Below are positions 27,154 through 36,900 of a DNA stretch of 64,000 nt, one piece after another (position 1 is the stretch's first letter; each line of letters opens with the position of its first letter). The stretch comes from Burkholderia ubonensis. Its GTDB lineage: Bacteria; Pseudomonadota; Gammaproteobacteria; Burkholderiales; Burkholderiaceae. The position numbers and the translations under genes were made by a program. The notes beneath the pieces were generated by a model. It was given only the letters and a program-made list of their open reading frames with translations. It did not search any database and was not told where the DNA came from. The stretch is taken from positions 62,001-126,000 of the forward strand of contig NZ_CP013420.1 of NCBI RefSeq assembly GCF_001718695.1, given 5' to 3'.

Positions 27154-28019
27154 TGTGGTGTCGGGTCGGGTGGCGCGGACGGGCCGTGTTCCGGTTCGGA
27201 CGAGCCTTCGCCGGCTTGCTCGGCCGCCTGCGCCTGCTGCTCGGCGAGCCGCTTGCGGCGCGCTTCGGCCGCATCGATCTGGGCCTGGACCGCGGGGCTC
27301 ACGCCTTCGGTGTTCTTCGGCGCGCTGCCTTGCGCGGCCAGCTCGTCCTTCTTCTTGCGCGCGCGTTCGAGCGCGGCCGCGATGATCGCGCGTTTCTTCG
27401 CGTCGGCATCCGTGGCCGCGTCGGCCGCCGCGGGCTGCGTCGCGGCCGGCGCAGCCGACGCGGTAGCGCTCGCCACACGGCGCGCGGCCGCGCGCGCTTC
27501 GGCGGCCTCGCGCTCGCGGCGCTGGCGCGCGAGCCGGCGGTCGTGGCGTTCGCGCGCGGCGTCGGCCTGCGCCTGCGTCCATGCGTCCCAGCCGGTGTGC
27601 TCGCCGGTGACGGGCACCATCGCGATGCAGTCGACCGGGCACGGCGGCACGCACAGGTCGCAGCCCGTGCAGAGCGACGTGATCACCGTGTGCATCTGCT
27701 TGGGCGCGCCGGCGATCGCATCGACCGGGCAGGCCTGCATGCAGAGCGTGCAGCCGATGCAGAGGTTTTCGTCGATCACCGCGACGGGGCGCGCCCGCTC
27801 GTCGCCGTTGACCGGATTCAGCGGAATCACGGGCTTGCCGAGCAGGCGGGCGAGGCGCGCGACGCCTTCGGCGCCGCCCGGCGGGCACTGGTTGTAGTTC
27901 GCGTCGCCGGCGGCGATGGCCTCGGCGTACGGGCGGCAGCCGTCATAGCCGCACTTCGTGCATTGGGTCTGGGGCAGCAGATCTTCGATGCGATCCGCGA
28001 GTGTCTTGGAGTCGGTCAC
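27150..28019 (-). CDS. rsxB: Electron transport complex protein RsxB/RnfB-like ferredoxin
   Basis: Read from the GTG at 28019 it has 289 residues. An N-terminal 4Fe-4S site (C20, C23, C28, C45 in [18 protein letters not shown] and beyond) is followed by two ferredoxin-type motifs ([17 protein letters not shown] and [17 protein letters not shown]). A long C-terminal arm rich in Ala, Arg and Lys ends the protein. The membrane anchor seen in some RnfB proteins is missing. Other rnf/rsx genes are not present, so this is an orphan subunit likely acting with nth or another iron-sulfur partner. An ATG about 40 codons upstream is an alternative start, but that stretch is not RnfB-like. Confidence 0.88.
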   Translation of the reverse strand: MTDSKTLADRIEDLLPQTQCTKCGYDGCRPYAEAIAAGDANYNQCPPGGAEGVARLARLLGKPVIPLNPVNGDERARPVAVIDENLCIGCTLCMQACPVDAIAGAPKQMHTVITSLCTGCDLCVPPCPVDCIAMVPVTGEHTGWDAWTQAQADAARERHDRRLARQRREREAAEARAAARRVASATASAAPAATQPAAADAATDADAKKRAIIAAALERARKKKDELAAQGSAPKNTEGVSPAVQAQIDAAEARRKRLAEQQAQAAEQAGEGSSEPEHGPSAPPDPTPQ

Positions 28020-28269
28020 GGGGACAGCGGGCGCCGGTGCGCCGAATGTCTGCCGGCCACGGCGGGCGCGGCCGGCAAGGTTTGCCAAAGGAGGATTATC
28101 GCCGATTTCCCGCATTGCGCTTGACGCAGTCTGTGCGCATAATCGAAGCGCATTTTTGCAGGGGCGCAGCAGGGGGGACGCCGCAAGGCGGGCCTGTTCC
28201 AGTGTCGCCGGTGCCGACAAGGTGGGGCGACTGATCCGGATCACGCGGCTCACATAGCAAAACGCCACC

Positions 28270-28902
28270 ATGAATCAGCCAAAAATCAAAAGAGATCCTG
28301 AAGGCACCCGCCGCCGCATCCTGATGGCGGCGGCCGAAGAATTCGCGAGTGGGGGCCTGTTCGGCGCGCGCGTCGATCAGATCGCGCGGCGGGCGGAAAC
28401 CAACGAGCGCATGCTCTATTACTACTTCGGCAGCAAGGAGCAGCTGTTTACCGCCGTGCTCGAGCATGCGTTTTCCGCGCTGACCGAGGCCGAGCGCGTG
28501 CTCGATCTGGACGGCGTCGCGCCGGTCGAGGCGGTCACGCGGCTCGCGCACTTCGTGTGGGACTACTACCGCGACCATCCCGAGCTGCTGCGGCTGATCA
28601 ACAACGAAAACCTGCACGAAGCCCGCTATCTGCACAAGTCGACGCGGATCCGCGAAATGATCTCGCCGATCGTCACGATGCTCGGCAACGTGCTCACGCG
28701 CGGCCAGAAGGCCGGGCTGTTCCGCAACGACGTCGATCCGCTGCGCTTCTACGTGACCCTGTCGGGGCTCGGCTACTACATCGTGTCGAACCGCTTCACG
28801 CTCGCCGCGACGCTCGGCCGCGACTTCAGCACGCCCGACGAGCGCGACGAGATGGTCAGGATGAACACCGAGCTGCTGCTCGCCTATCTGCTGCGGCGCT
28901 GA
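28270..28902 (+). CDS. TetR-family transcriptional regulator
   Basis: The 210-residue protein has an N-terminal TetR helix-turn-helix ([20 protein letters not shown] and [20 protein letters not shown], about 14-55) followed by [14 protein letters not shown]. The C-terminal all-helical ligand domain includes [20 protein letters not shown], resembling the RutR/YcdC type. The intergenic space to rsxB is 250 bp, so it could act on its own promoter there. The target and ligand are unknown. A hairpin terminator follows at 28927. Confidence 0.92.
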   Translation: MNQPKIKRDPEGTRRRILMAAAEEFASGGLFGARVDQIARRAETNERMLYYYFGSKEQLFTAVLEHAFSALTEAERVLDLDGVAPVEAVTRLAHFVWDYYRDHPELLRLINNENLHEARYLHKSTRIREMISPIVTMLGNVLTRGQKAGLFRNDVDPLRFYVTLSGLGYYIVSNRFTLAATLGRDFSTPDERDEMVRMNTELLLAYLLRR

Positions 28903-28926
28903 CGAACGGCTTTCGGCCGCCGGATG

Positions 28927-28965
28927 AAAAAAACGCCGCCGTGCGCTGGCACGGCGGCGTTTTTC
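28927..28965. terminator. Bidirectional intrinsic terminator between TetR gene and PHB depolymerase
   Basis: A 16-bp stem (AAAAACGCCGCCGTGC, 28929-28944, with its complement at 28949-28964) has a 4-base loop. It carries A-rich sequence on one side and T-rich on the other, so it can stop transcription from both convergent genes. Confidence 0.9.
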
Positions 28966-28981
28966 GTCTGGCGCACCGGCG

Positions 28982-30442
28982 TCAGGCCGCCTTGCGGGTG
29001 CGGGCGGGCTTTGCGCGCGTGCCGACGCGCTTCGCGGCGGGGGCCTTCGCCGGGGCGGCCGCATCGGGCGTCTTCGCGCGCGCGCGTTTCGCGGCGGCGG
29101 TCTTCGCGGACCCGGCCGGCGCATTCGCGGCCGGTACGGCGGCGAGCGGCGCGGCCGGTTGCGCATCCGGGCGATCCTTCGCGGCGCCGTGCTTCGGTTC
29201 CGGCGCGTGCTCGCGGATGAAGTCGCGCAGTTGCGGGTAAATGATCGTGCGCCAGCGGCGGCCCGAGAAGATCCCGTAGTGCCCGCACTTTTCCGCAGTC
29301 AGGTTGCGGCGCTGGTCCGGCGGGATGCCGGTGCACAGCTCGTGCGCGACGTGGGTCTGGCCGCTGCCGGAGATGTCGTCGAGCTCGCCCTCGATCGTCA
29401 TCAGCGCGGTGTGCTTGATGTCCTGCGGGCGCACGAGCTCGCCGTCGATCTCCCACGTGCCTTCGGCAAGGCGGAACTCCTGGAACACGATGCGGATCGT
29501 CTCGAGGTAATACTCGGCGGCCATGTCGAGCACCGCGTTGTATTCGTCGTAGAAGTTGCGATGCGCTTCCGCGTCGTCTTCGTCGCCGCGCAGCAGGCTC
29601 TGATAGAAGTCCCAGTGCGATGCCGCGTGCCGCTCCGGATTCATCGCGACGAAGCCCGCATGCTGCAGGAAGCCCGGATAGACGTGGCGGCCTTCGCCCG
29701 GATAGTTCGCGGGCACCGTGTGAATCACGTTGTTCTCGAACCAGGAGATCGAATGCTGCGTCGCCAGCGAGTTCACCGACGTCGGGCTGAGGCGCGCGTC
29801 GATCGGCCCGCCCATCATCGTCATCGTGAGCGGCGTGTCCTCGCCGCGGCTCGCCATCAGCGAGATCGCCGCGAGCACCGGTACCGTCGGCTGGCACACC
29901 GAGATCACGTGCAGGTTGCGCGCGCCGATGTGGCGGATGAACTCCTGGATGTACGCGACGTAGTCGTGCAGGTGGAACGGGCCGGTCTCGACCGGCACCA
30001 TCCGCGCGTCGATCCAGTCGGTGATGTAGACCTTGTGATCCTGCAGCAGCGTGCGCACGGTGTCGCGCAGCAGCGTCGAATGGTGGCCGGACAGCGGCGC
30101 GCAGACCAGCACGACCGGCTCGTCCTTCAGCTGGGTGACCGCGCCCGCGTCGTCCGAGTAGCGCTTGAAGCGCAGCAGGCGGCAGAACGGCTTCTCGACG
30201 ATCGTCTGCTCGACGATCGGGATGTTGTGGCCGTCCTTGACGATCTGGTGCAGGTTGAATTCGGGCTTCTCGTAGTCCTTGCCGAGCCGGTACAGCAATT
30301 CGTACGCGGCGGCCATCCGCGTCGCGCCGGGCATCAGCGAGAGCGGGCTGGACGGATTGGCGAACGATTTCGACGCGGCCTGGGCCCAGGCCGTGAGCGG
30401 GCTCAGCATCGCCCGCTGGAATTCATGCAATTGGTAAAGCAT
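28982..30442 (-). CDS. phaZ: Intracellular polyhydroxybutyrate depolymerase with basic C-terminal tail
   Basis: The 486-residue protein would mobilise stored PHB granules. The catalytic cysteine C183 lies in VISVCQPTVPVL, with the partners D355 (LDDISGSGQTH) and H388 (EKCGHYGIFSGRRWR); these equal the PhaZa1 triad of Cupriavidus. The catalytic core ends near residue 411. After that comes a tail of about 75 residues rich in Lys, Ala and Pro (for example AAAKRARAKTPDAAAPAKAP and ending TRAKPARTRKAA), like histone H1 or phasin-PhaM tails. The ATG at 30442 matches the family start MLYQLHEFQ; an upstream ATG would add 30 unrelated residues. Confidence 0.93.
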   Translation of the reverse strand: MLYQLHEFQRAMLSPLTAWAQAASKSFANPSSPLSLMPGATRMAAAYELLYRLGKDYEKPEFNLHQIVKDGHNIPIVEQTIVEKPFCRLLRFKRYSDDAGAVTQLKDEPVVLVCAPLSGHHSTLLRDTVRTLLQDHKVYITDWIDARMVPVETGPFHLHDYVAYIQEFIRHIGARNLHVISVCQPTVPVLAAISLMASRGEDTPLTMTMMGGPIDARLSPTSVNSLATQHSISWFENNVIHTVPANYPGEGRHVYPGFLQHAGFVAMNPERHAASHWDFYQSLLRGDEDDAEAHRNFYDEYNAVLDMAAEYYLETIRIVFQEFRLAEGTWEIDGELVRPQDIKHTALMTIEGELDDISGSGQTHVAHELCTGIPPDQRRNLTAEKCGHYGIFSGRRWRTIIYPQLRDFIREHAPEPKHGAAKDRPDAQPAAPLAAVPAANAPAGSAKTAAAKRARAKTPDAAAPAKAPAAKRVGTRAKPARTRKAA

Positions 30443-30656
30443 GCAAACAACTCCCGCTTGGGGGACGGTGCGCGAGGGCGACGTTTGGGCGTCGTGGCGC
30501 GCCGTGTGGGTCAGCGATCGGCCATGCTGCACCGCGGCCGGTCAATCGCCGTCGATCATATCGGACAACGTGGGGTGGTGCAATGCAACATTTCCCTGAT
30601 TTTTCATGAATTTGTTGCCATTTGACGTTCTCTGACGCCGCCTCGGCCGCCCGCGC

Positions 30657-32488
30657 TCAACGCCCCGCGGCGACCGCAGGCTCGGGCTGGCCGGCCGCGC
30701 GCGCCATTGCCTCCTCATGGTGCATCAGGTTCATCGCCGTGTGCACGAGCGCGACGTGCGAAAACGCCTGCGGGAAGTTGCCGACGAGGCGGCCCGCAAC
30801 CGGGTCGTACTCCTCGGCGAGCAGCCCGAGGTCGTTCGACAGCGACAGCAGCCGGCGGAACAGGCGATGCGCTTCGTCGATCCGGCCGAGCAGCGCGTAC
30901 GCGTCGACGAGCCAGAAACTGCACGCGAGAAACGTGCCTTCGCCGGGCGGCAGGCCGTCGTCGTATTCGCTCGTGCGGTAGCGCAGCACGAGGCCGTCGT
31001 GCAGCAGTTCGCGTTCGATCGCGTCGATCGTGCCGACGATGCGCGGGTCGTCCGGCGGCAGGAAGCCGAGCTGCGGCAGCAGCAGCACGCTCGCGTCGAG
31101 CTCGTCGCTGCCGTAGCTCTGCGTGAATGCCTGCTTGTCCGCATGCCACGCGTTCGCGCAGACGTCCGCGTGGATCTGTTCGCGCAGGCCGCGCCAGCGC
31201 TCGAGCGCGCCGGGCAGGCGGAACATTTCCGCAGACTTGATCGCGCGGTCGAACGCGACCCACGCCATCACCTTCGAGAACGTGAAGTGGCGGCGGCCGC
31301 CGCGCGTTTCCCAGACGCCTTCGTCGGGCTGCCGCCAGATTTTCTCGAGATGGTCGAGCAGCGTGCACTGCACCGACCATACGGTGTCGTCGGCCTGCAG
31401 GCCGCCCACGCGCGCAAGGTGCAGCGCCGCCATCACTTCGCCGAACACGTCGAGCTGCAACTGGTTCGCGGCACCGTTGCCGACCCGCACGGGCTTCGAA
31501 TCCTGGTATCCGGGCAGCCAGTCGAGCTCCATTTCCGGCAGCCGGCGCTCGCCCGCGATCCCGTACATGATCTGGATCTGCTCGGGCGAGCCGGCCATCA
31601 CGCGGCCGAGCCATGCGCGCCATGCGCGCGCCTCGTCGTAGTGGCCGCCGCGCATCAGCGCGAGCAGCGTGATCGTCGCGTCGCGCAGCCAGCAGTAGCG
31701 GTAATCCCAGTTGCGGGTGCCGCCGAGGTGCTCGGGCAGCGACGTGGTGGGCGCCGCGACGATGCCGCCCGTCGGCTCGTACGCGAGCGCCTTCAGCGTG
31801 ATCAGCGAGCGGCGCACCGCGGCCTCGTAGCGGCCGTGCACCTGGCAGCGCCCCGACCATTCGAGCCAGTAGTTCTCGGTGCGCGCGAGCATCGACAGCG
31901 GGTCGCGCGCGGGCGGCAGCCGCAGGTGCGACGGCGCGTAGCCGAGCGAGAACGGCACGCGTTCGTCGGCGCTCACCGTGAATTCGGCGAGCGTGTGCAG
32001 GTTCTTGCCGGTGAGCGGCACCCTCGTGCGCAGCACGACGGTGTCGGGCCCCGCAATCGCCTTCACGCCGTCCTCGCGCGACAACTGCGTGACCCACGGA
32101 ATCGAGAAGCCGTAGTCGAAGCGCAACACGAGCTCCATGCGCATCTTCATCGTGCCGTGCCGGCCGACGACGATCCGCACCAGCTCCGACCAGCCGTTGC
32201 CGGGCGGCATGAAATCGATCACGGTGACGGCGCCGTCGGCGCTTTCGTAATCGGTTTCGAGTATCAGCGTGTCGCCGCGATAGCGGCGCGTCGTGTGCGT
32301 GATCGCGGCGTCGGCGGCCGGCGCGAGCAGCCAGCGGCCGTGCTCGGGCGTGCCGACGAGGGCCGCGAAACAGGCGCCCGAATCGAAGCGGGGCCAGCAC
32401 AGCCAGTCGACGGAGCCGTCTTTTTCGCGATCAGCGCGGCCGTGTGGCCGTCGCCGACGAGGGCGTAGTCTTCGATCAGGGCGGGCAT
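30657..32488 (-). pseudogene. GH15 glucoamylase/trehalase-like glycoside hydrolase, frameshifted at codon 22-23
   Basis: The family N-terminus MPALIEDYALVGDGHTAALI starts at 32488 but the frame breaks at an A5 run (32421-32425). The rest continues one base back with DGSVDWLCWPRFDSGACFAA, RNWDYRYCWLRDATITLLAL, WLPGYQDSKPVRVGNGAANQ and the GH15 catalytic-type LGLLAEEYDPVAGRLVGNFP, up to the stop at 30657. A sixth A, or a -1 slip on G-AAA-AAG, would give one protein of about 610 residues. Otherwise the gene is dead or translated from an internal start. The substrate would be an alpha-glucan or trehalose. Confidence 0.82.
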
Positions 32489-32648
32489 GGGCGGCGATCC
32501 TTGTTACGCGTTCACTATCCGGACGGCGGCAGCCGGGCTTCACGTCCCGGCTTCGCGCCCCGTATACTCGGCCGGGCGACGGAGCGCGCAACGGCCGGCG
32601 TTTCGTCACATATCAACACTTGACGCGGCTCGATGCAAGGAGGATTCA

Positions 32649-33899
32649 ATGCCCAACCGTTTACGCGCACGTGACGCGCGCGCTTCGACCCGAGGGTTTC
32701 CGCTTAGGCTCGCGCACTGGATGAAAGGTTTCGCGATCGTGCTTTCCTTATCCGCGACCCATGCGTTCGCGCAACAGTCCTCCGCGACGGCGCCCGCGGA
32801 CGGCGTCTACAACCTGCTGGTCGGCACCTACACGGACGGCGGCAGCGACGGGATCTACGTGTACCGCTTCGACACGAAGACGGGCAGCGTCGCGCCGGTG
32901 TCGTCGACGAAGACCGTCAATCCGTCGTACCTGTTGCCGAGCCGCGACGGCCGCACCGTGTACGCGGTCAACGAGTTGCCCGGCGACAACGGTCCGGCCG
33001 ACCAGCGCGGCGGCATCAGCGCGTTCCGCTTCGACGCGAAGACGGGCGCGCTGACGTTCATCGGCCGCGTGTCGTCGGAAGGGAACGATCCGTGCTACCT
33101 GAGCCTGTCGCCGGACGGCAAGTACCTCGTGACCGCGAACTACTCGGTCGCGGCAAACCCGGGCGGCAGCTTCGCGGTGTTTCCGCTGCGCGAGGACGGC
33201 GCGGTGAGCGAGGCCGCGCTGACCGTGCATCACGCAGGCAGCGGGCCCGTGAAGGGGCGCCAGGACGGCGCGCACGCGCACTCGGCGGTGTTCTCGCCGG
33301 ACGGCCGCACCCTGTTCGTGCAGGATCTCGGCGCGGACAAGATCTTCGGCTATCGCTACACGGTCGACGGCAGCCGCGGCCTGATCAGCCCGACCGACAC
33401 GCGCTACACGCCCGTGAAGGCGGGGTCGGGCCCGCGCCACATGGTGTTCGGCGCGAACGGCCGCTACGCGTACGTGACGAGCGAGCTGACCGCCGCGGTC
33501 GAGGTGTTCGGCCACCAGGACGGCAAGCTGACGCCGGTCCAGACCGTGCCGATGGCCGCGCCCGGCTTCAAGGGCAAGGTCGGCGGCGCGGCGATCCACC
33601 TGTCGCCGGACGGCCGCTTCCTGTACGCGAGCAATCGCGGCGACGCGAACGAGATCGTCATCTACGCGGTGAACCCGGCCGACGGGCGCCTGAAGACGGT
33701 CGGCCGGCAGTCGAGCCTCGGCAGGACGCCGCGCGAGTTCCTGATCGACCCGACCGGCAAGTGGCTGATCGTCGGCAACCAGGACAGCGACACGTTCTAC
33801 GTGTTCAGGCGCGACGCCGAAACCGGCAAGCTCGACGCGAACCCGCAGAAGGTCGCGGTCGGCAAGCCGGTCGATTTCAAGCTCGTTCCGGCGCTGTAA
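32649..33899 (+). CDS. Secreted lactonase-family beta-propeller protein (YbhE/Pgl-like)
   Basis: The 416-residue protein has a basic N-terminus and then a signal peptide (MKGFAIVLSLSATHAFAQQS, about 25-44). The rest is a seven-bladed propeller of the 6-phosphogluconolactonase-like family, with repeated SPDGKYLV, SPDGRTLFV, HLSPDGRFLYASNRG and FLIDPTGKWLIVGNQDSD. Because it is exported, cytosolic 6-phosphogluconate is an unlikely substrate; a periplasmic lactone is more plausible. A strong AAGGAGG (32637-32643) precedes the ATG. It is divergent from the GH15 gene and convergent with ftsK behind a perfect hairpin. Confidence 0.88.
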   Translation: MPNRLRARDARASTRGFPLRLAHWMKGFAIVLSLSATHAFAQQSSATAPADGVYNLLVGTYTDGGSDGIYVYRFDTKTGSVAPVSSTKTVNPSYLLPSRDGRTVYAVNELPGDNGPADQRGGISAFRFDAKTGALTFIGRVSSEGNDPCYLSLSPDGKYLVTANYSVAANPGGSFAVFPLREDGAVSEAALTVHHAGSGPVKGRQDGAHAHSAVFSPDGRTLFVQDLGADKIFGYRYTVDGSRGLISPTDTRYTPVKAGSGPRHMVFGANGRYAYVTSELTAAVEVFGHQDGKLTPVQTVPMAAPGFKGKVGGAAIHLSPDGRFLYASNRGDANEIVIYAVNPADGRLKTVGRQSSLGRTPREFLIDPTGKWLIVGNQDSDTFYVFRRDAETGKLDANPQKVAVGKPVDFKLVPAL

Positions 33900-33918
33900 G
33901 ACGCTTTACGCCGTAGAT

Positions 33919-33954
33919 GCACGAAGGGCGCTGCCGATGCAGCGCCCTTCGTGC
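33919..33954. terminator. Hairpin terminator between lactonase and FtsK paralogue
   Basis: A perfect 16-bp stem (GCACGAAGGGCGCTGC and complement) has the loop CGAT. It lies between two convergent stop codons. The following T-tract is weak (ttgtg). Confidence 0.75.
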
Positions 33955-33979
33955 TTGTGCGGGAGGCGGAGCGCGTCGC

Positions 33980-36900
33980 TTATTCCGCGGCGGCCGGCAC
34001 CAGCACCTCGCGGCTGCCGTTGATGCCCATCGGCGACACGAGCCCGGCCGCTTCCATCTGCTCGACGAGGCGCGCGGCGCGGTTGTAGCCGATGCGCAGC
34101 TGCCGCTGCACCGACGAGATCGACGCGCGGCGCGTGCGCACGACGAACGCAACCGCCTCGTCGTACAGCGGGTCTGCTTCCGCGTCCGGCGCGTCGCCGA
34201 ACAGGTCCTGCGCCGCGCCTTCCGACGCCGGGCCGTCGAGAATCCCTTCCTCGTACTGCGGCTCGCCGAACTGCTTCAGGTACTCGACGATCCGGTGCAC
34301 TTCCTCGTCGGCGACGAACGCGCCGTGCACGCGCTGCGGGTAGCCGGTGCCCGGCGGCAGGAACAGCATGTCGCCCTGGCCGAGCAGCGACTCGGCGCCC
34401 ATCTGGTCGAGGATCGTGCGCGAGTCGATCTTCGACGACACCTGGAACGCGACCCGGGTCGGGATGTTCGCCTTGATGAGGCCGGTGATCACGTCGACCG
34501 ACGGACGCTGCGTCGCGAGGATCAGGTGGATGCCGGCCGCGCGCGCCTTCTGCGCGAGGCGGGCGATCAGCTCCTCGATCTTCTTGCCGGCCACCATCAT
34601 CAGGTCGGCGAGCTCGTCGATCACGACGACGATCAGCGGCAGCGTCGACAGCGGCTCGGGATCTTCCGGCGTCAGCGAGAACGGGTTGCCGATCTTCTTT
34701 TCCTTCGCCTCGGCGTCGCGGATCTTCTGGTTGAAGCCGGCGAGGTTGCGCACGCCGACGGCCGACATCAGCCGGTAGCGCTTCTCCATCTCGCCGACGC
34801 ACCAGGTGAGCGCGTTCGCGGCGAGCTTCATGTCGGTGACGACCGGCGCGAGCAGGTGCGGGATGCCTTCGTAGACCGACAGCTCGAGCATCTTCGGGTC
34901 GATCATGATGAGCCGCACGTCCTCGGGCGTCGCCTTGTACAGCAGCGACAGGATCATCGCGTTGATCGCGACCGACTTGCCCGAGCCCGTCGTGCCCGCG
35001 ACGAGCATGTGCGGCGCCTTCGCGAGATCGGTGACGACCGGATGGCCGGTGATGTCCTTGCCCATCGCGATCGTGAGCTGCGACGTCGAGTGCTGGTACT
35101 GGCGCGACGCGAGGATTTCCGACAGGCGGATCATCTGGCGTTTCGCGTTCGGCAGTTCGAGGCCCATGCAGGTCTTGCCGGGGATCGTCTCGACGACGCG
35201 GATCGACGTGAGGCCGAGCCCGCGCGACAGGTCCTTCATCAGGCCGACGATCTGGCTGCCGCGCACGCCGAGCGCGGGTTCGATCTCGAAGCGCGTGATC
35301 ACCGGGCCGGCCGACGCGCCGACGACCGTCACCGGCACCTTGAATTCCTGCAGGCGCTGCTCGATCACCTGGCCGGTCTGGGCGAGCTGTTCCTCGGAGA
35401 TCGTCTGGACGTCGTCCGATGCCGGTTCGAGCAGGTCGAGCGTCGGCAGCTCGACGCTGAACGTGGCCGGCGCGTGGAATTCGAATGCGTTCGGCCGCGG
35501 CGGGCGGGTTGGGGTGGTCGCGGCTTCCGCTTCGGCGTCGGGTGGCGTGGCCGGTTCCGCGGGGGCGGCGTTTGCGGCGGACGATGCGGGTGCGTCGGTC
35601 GGTGCTACGGCTTGGGCGAAGGTGACGGTGGCCGGTGTGGGCACTGCTGCCATTGCCGTAGCAGCGGCAGGCTCGGCGGCCGCCGCCGCGGGCGAGGTGC
35701 CGGCCAGCATGGCGCCGGGGAGCGATGCAGCGGTGAGCGTCGGCAGTGCGGCGCCGACGGGCGCGGCCGTCGATGTCGCGATCGTTGCTGCGGGCATCGG
35801 GTTGGTCGGCGACGAAGTAGCGGGCGCCGGCGTGCCGGTGTACGACTGGGCCTGCTGCGCGGGCGTGGACGCGATCACGCGATCCGGAGCCGCAGCGTCG
35901 AGCGGCGCGTGGGAAACGGTGAAGGATGACGTGGGCGCTGCTGCCTGAGTCGAGGACGGCGGTGCCGCGAATGGCGCAATCGCTGCGGTCGGCGTCATAG
36001 ATGTCATTGACGCGGGCGTACCGCTCGCCGTCGACGTGCCGCCAAATGCAGCGGTCGACCCGAACGTGGGCGTGGCCGTACCGACGGCAGCAAGTGCGCC
36101 CGCAGACGGAGCCGGCGCGATGCTGGCGGTTGGCGCTTGCGTTGCATGTGTCTGCGTGGCGGACTCGGCCGGTGTATCGACCGCCGGCGCGTCTGGCGTG
36201 CGGCTCGCGTGGGATGCCGACTCCGTGGCCGATGCAGGCGACGCGCCGGTGGCTGCGCGCTCCGTCGACATGGAGAACGATGCCGTCGTTTGCGTCACGG
36301 GAACGTTTGCCGTCGGATGCGAGGCGGTCGAGCCGAGGGCGGCGGGGAGCGATGCGGTTGCAACGGCCGACATCGGCTCGGCGGCGCGCATCGCCGACTG
36401 CGCCGACGCATCGATCGAAGGTGCGCGGGCAGGCGTCGCCGGTGCGATCGGCGATGCGAACGCGCGCGCCGCGGAAGCGGCGGTGTCGCTAGTCGTTGCC
36501 GTGGCGGGCGGGGCAGTCGAGACGGTCGATGCGGTGTTGGGCGTGTGGCTGCCGGGTTCGTACGGGCTTCCGGGCATGCTGGCGCGTGCCGGGGATGCTG
36601 CGGACGGTATCGGCGACGCGGGCGTTGCAAACGATGCGGGCAGACTCGGCGCGACGGGCGCTTCCGAGGACACTGCCGATGCAGGCGATGCCGATGCGGC
36701 CATCGCCGCGGCCGATTCCAGCGACGCTGACGGGCTCGGCGCGATGGGCGCTTGCGACGACGCTGCCGCTGCAGGCGACGCCGACGCCGCAGGTGCCGCG
36801 GGCGTTGCAAACGATGCGGGCAGACTCGGCGCGACGGGCGCTTGCAACGACGCAGCCGCTGCAGGCGACGCCGACGCGTCCGCAGTCGGCGAAGCCGGCA

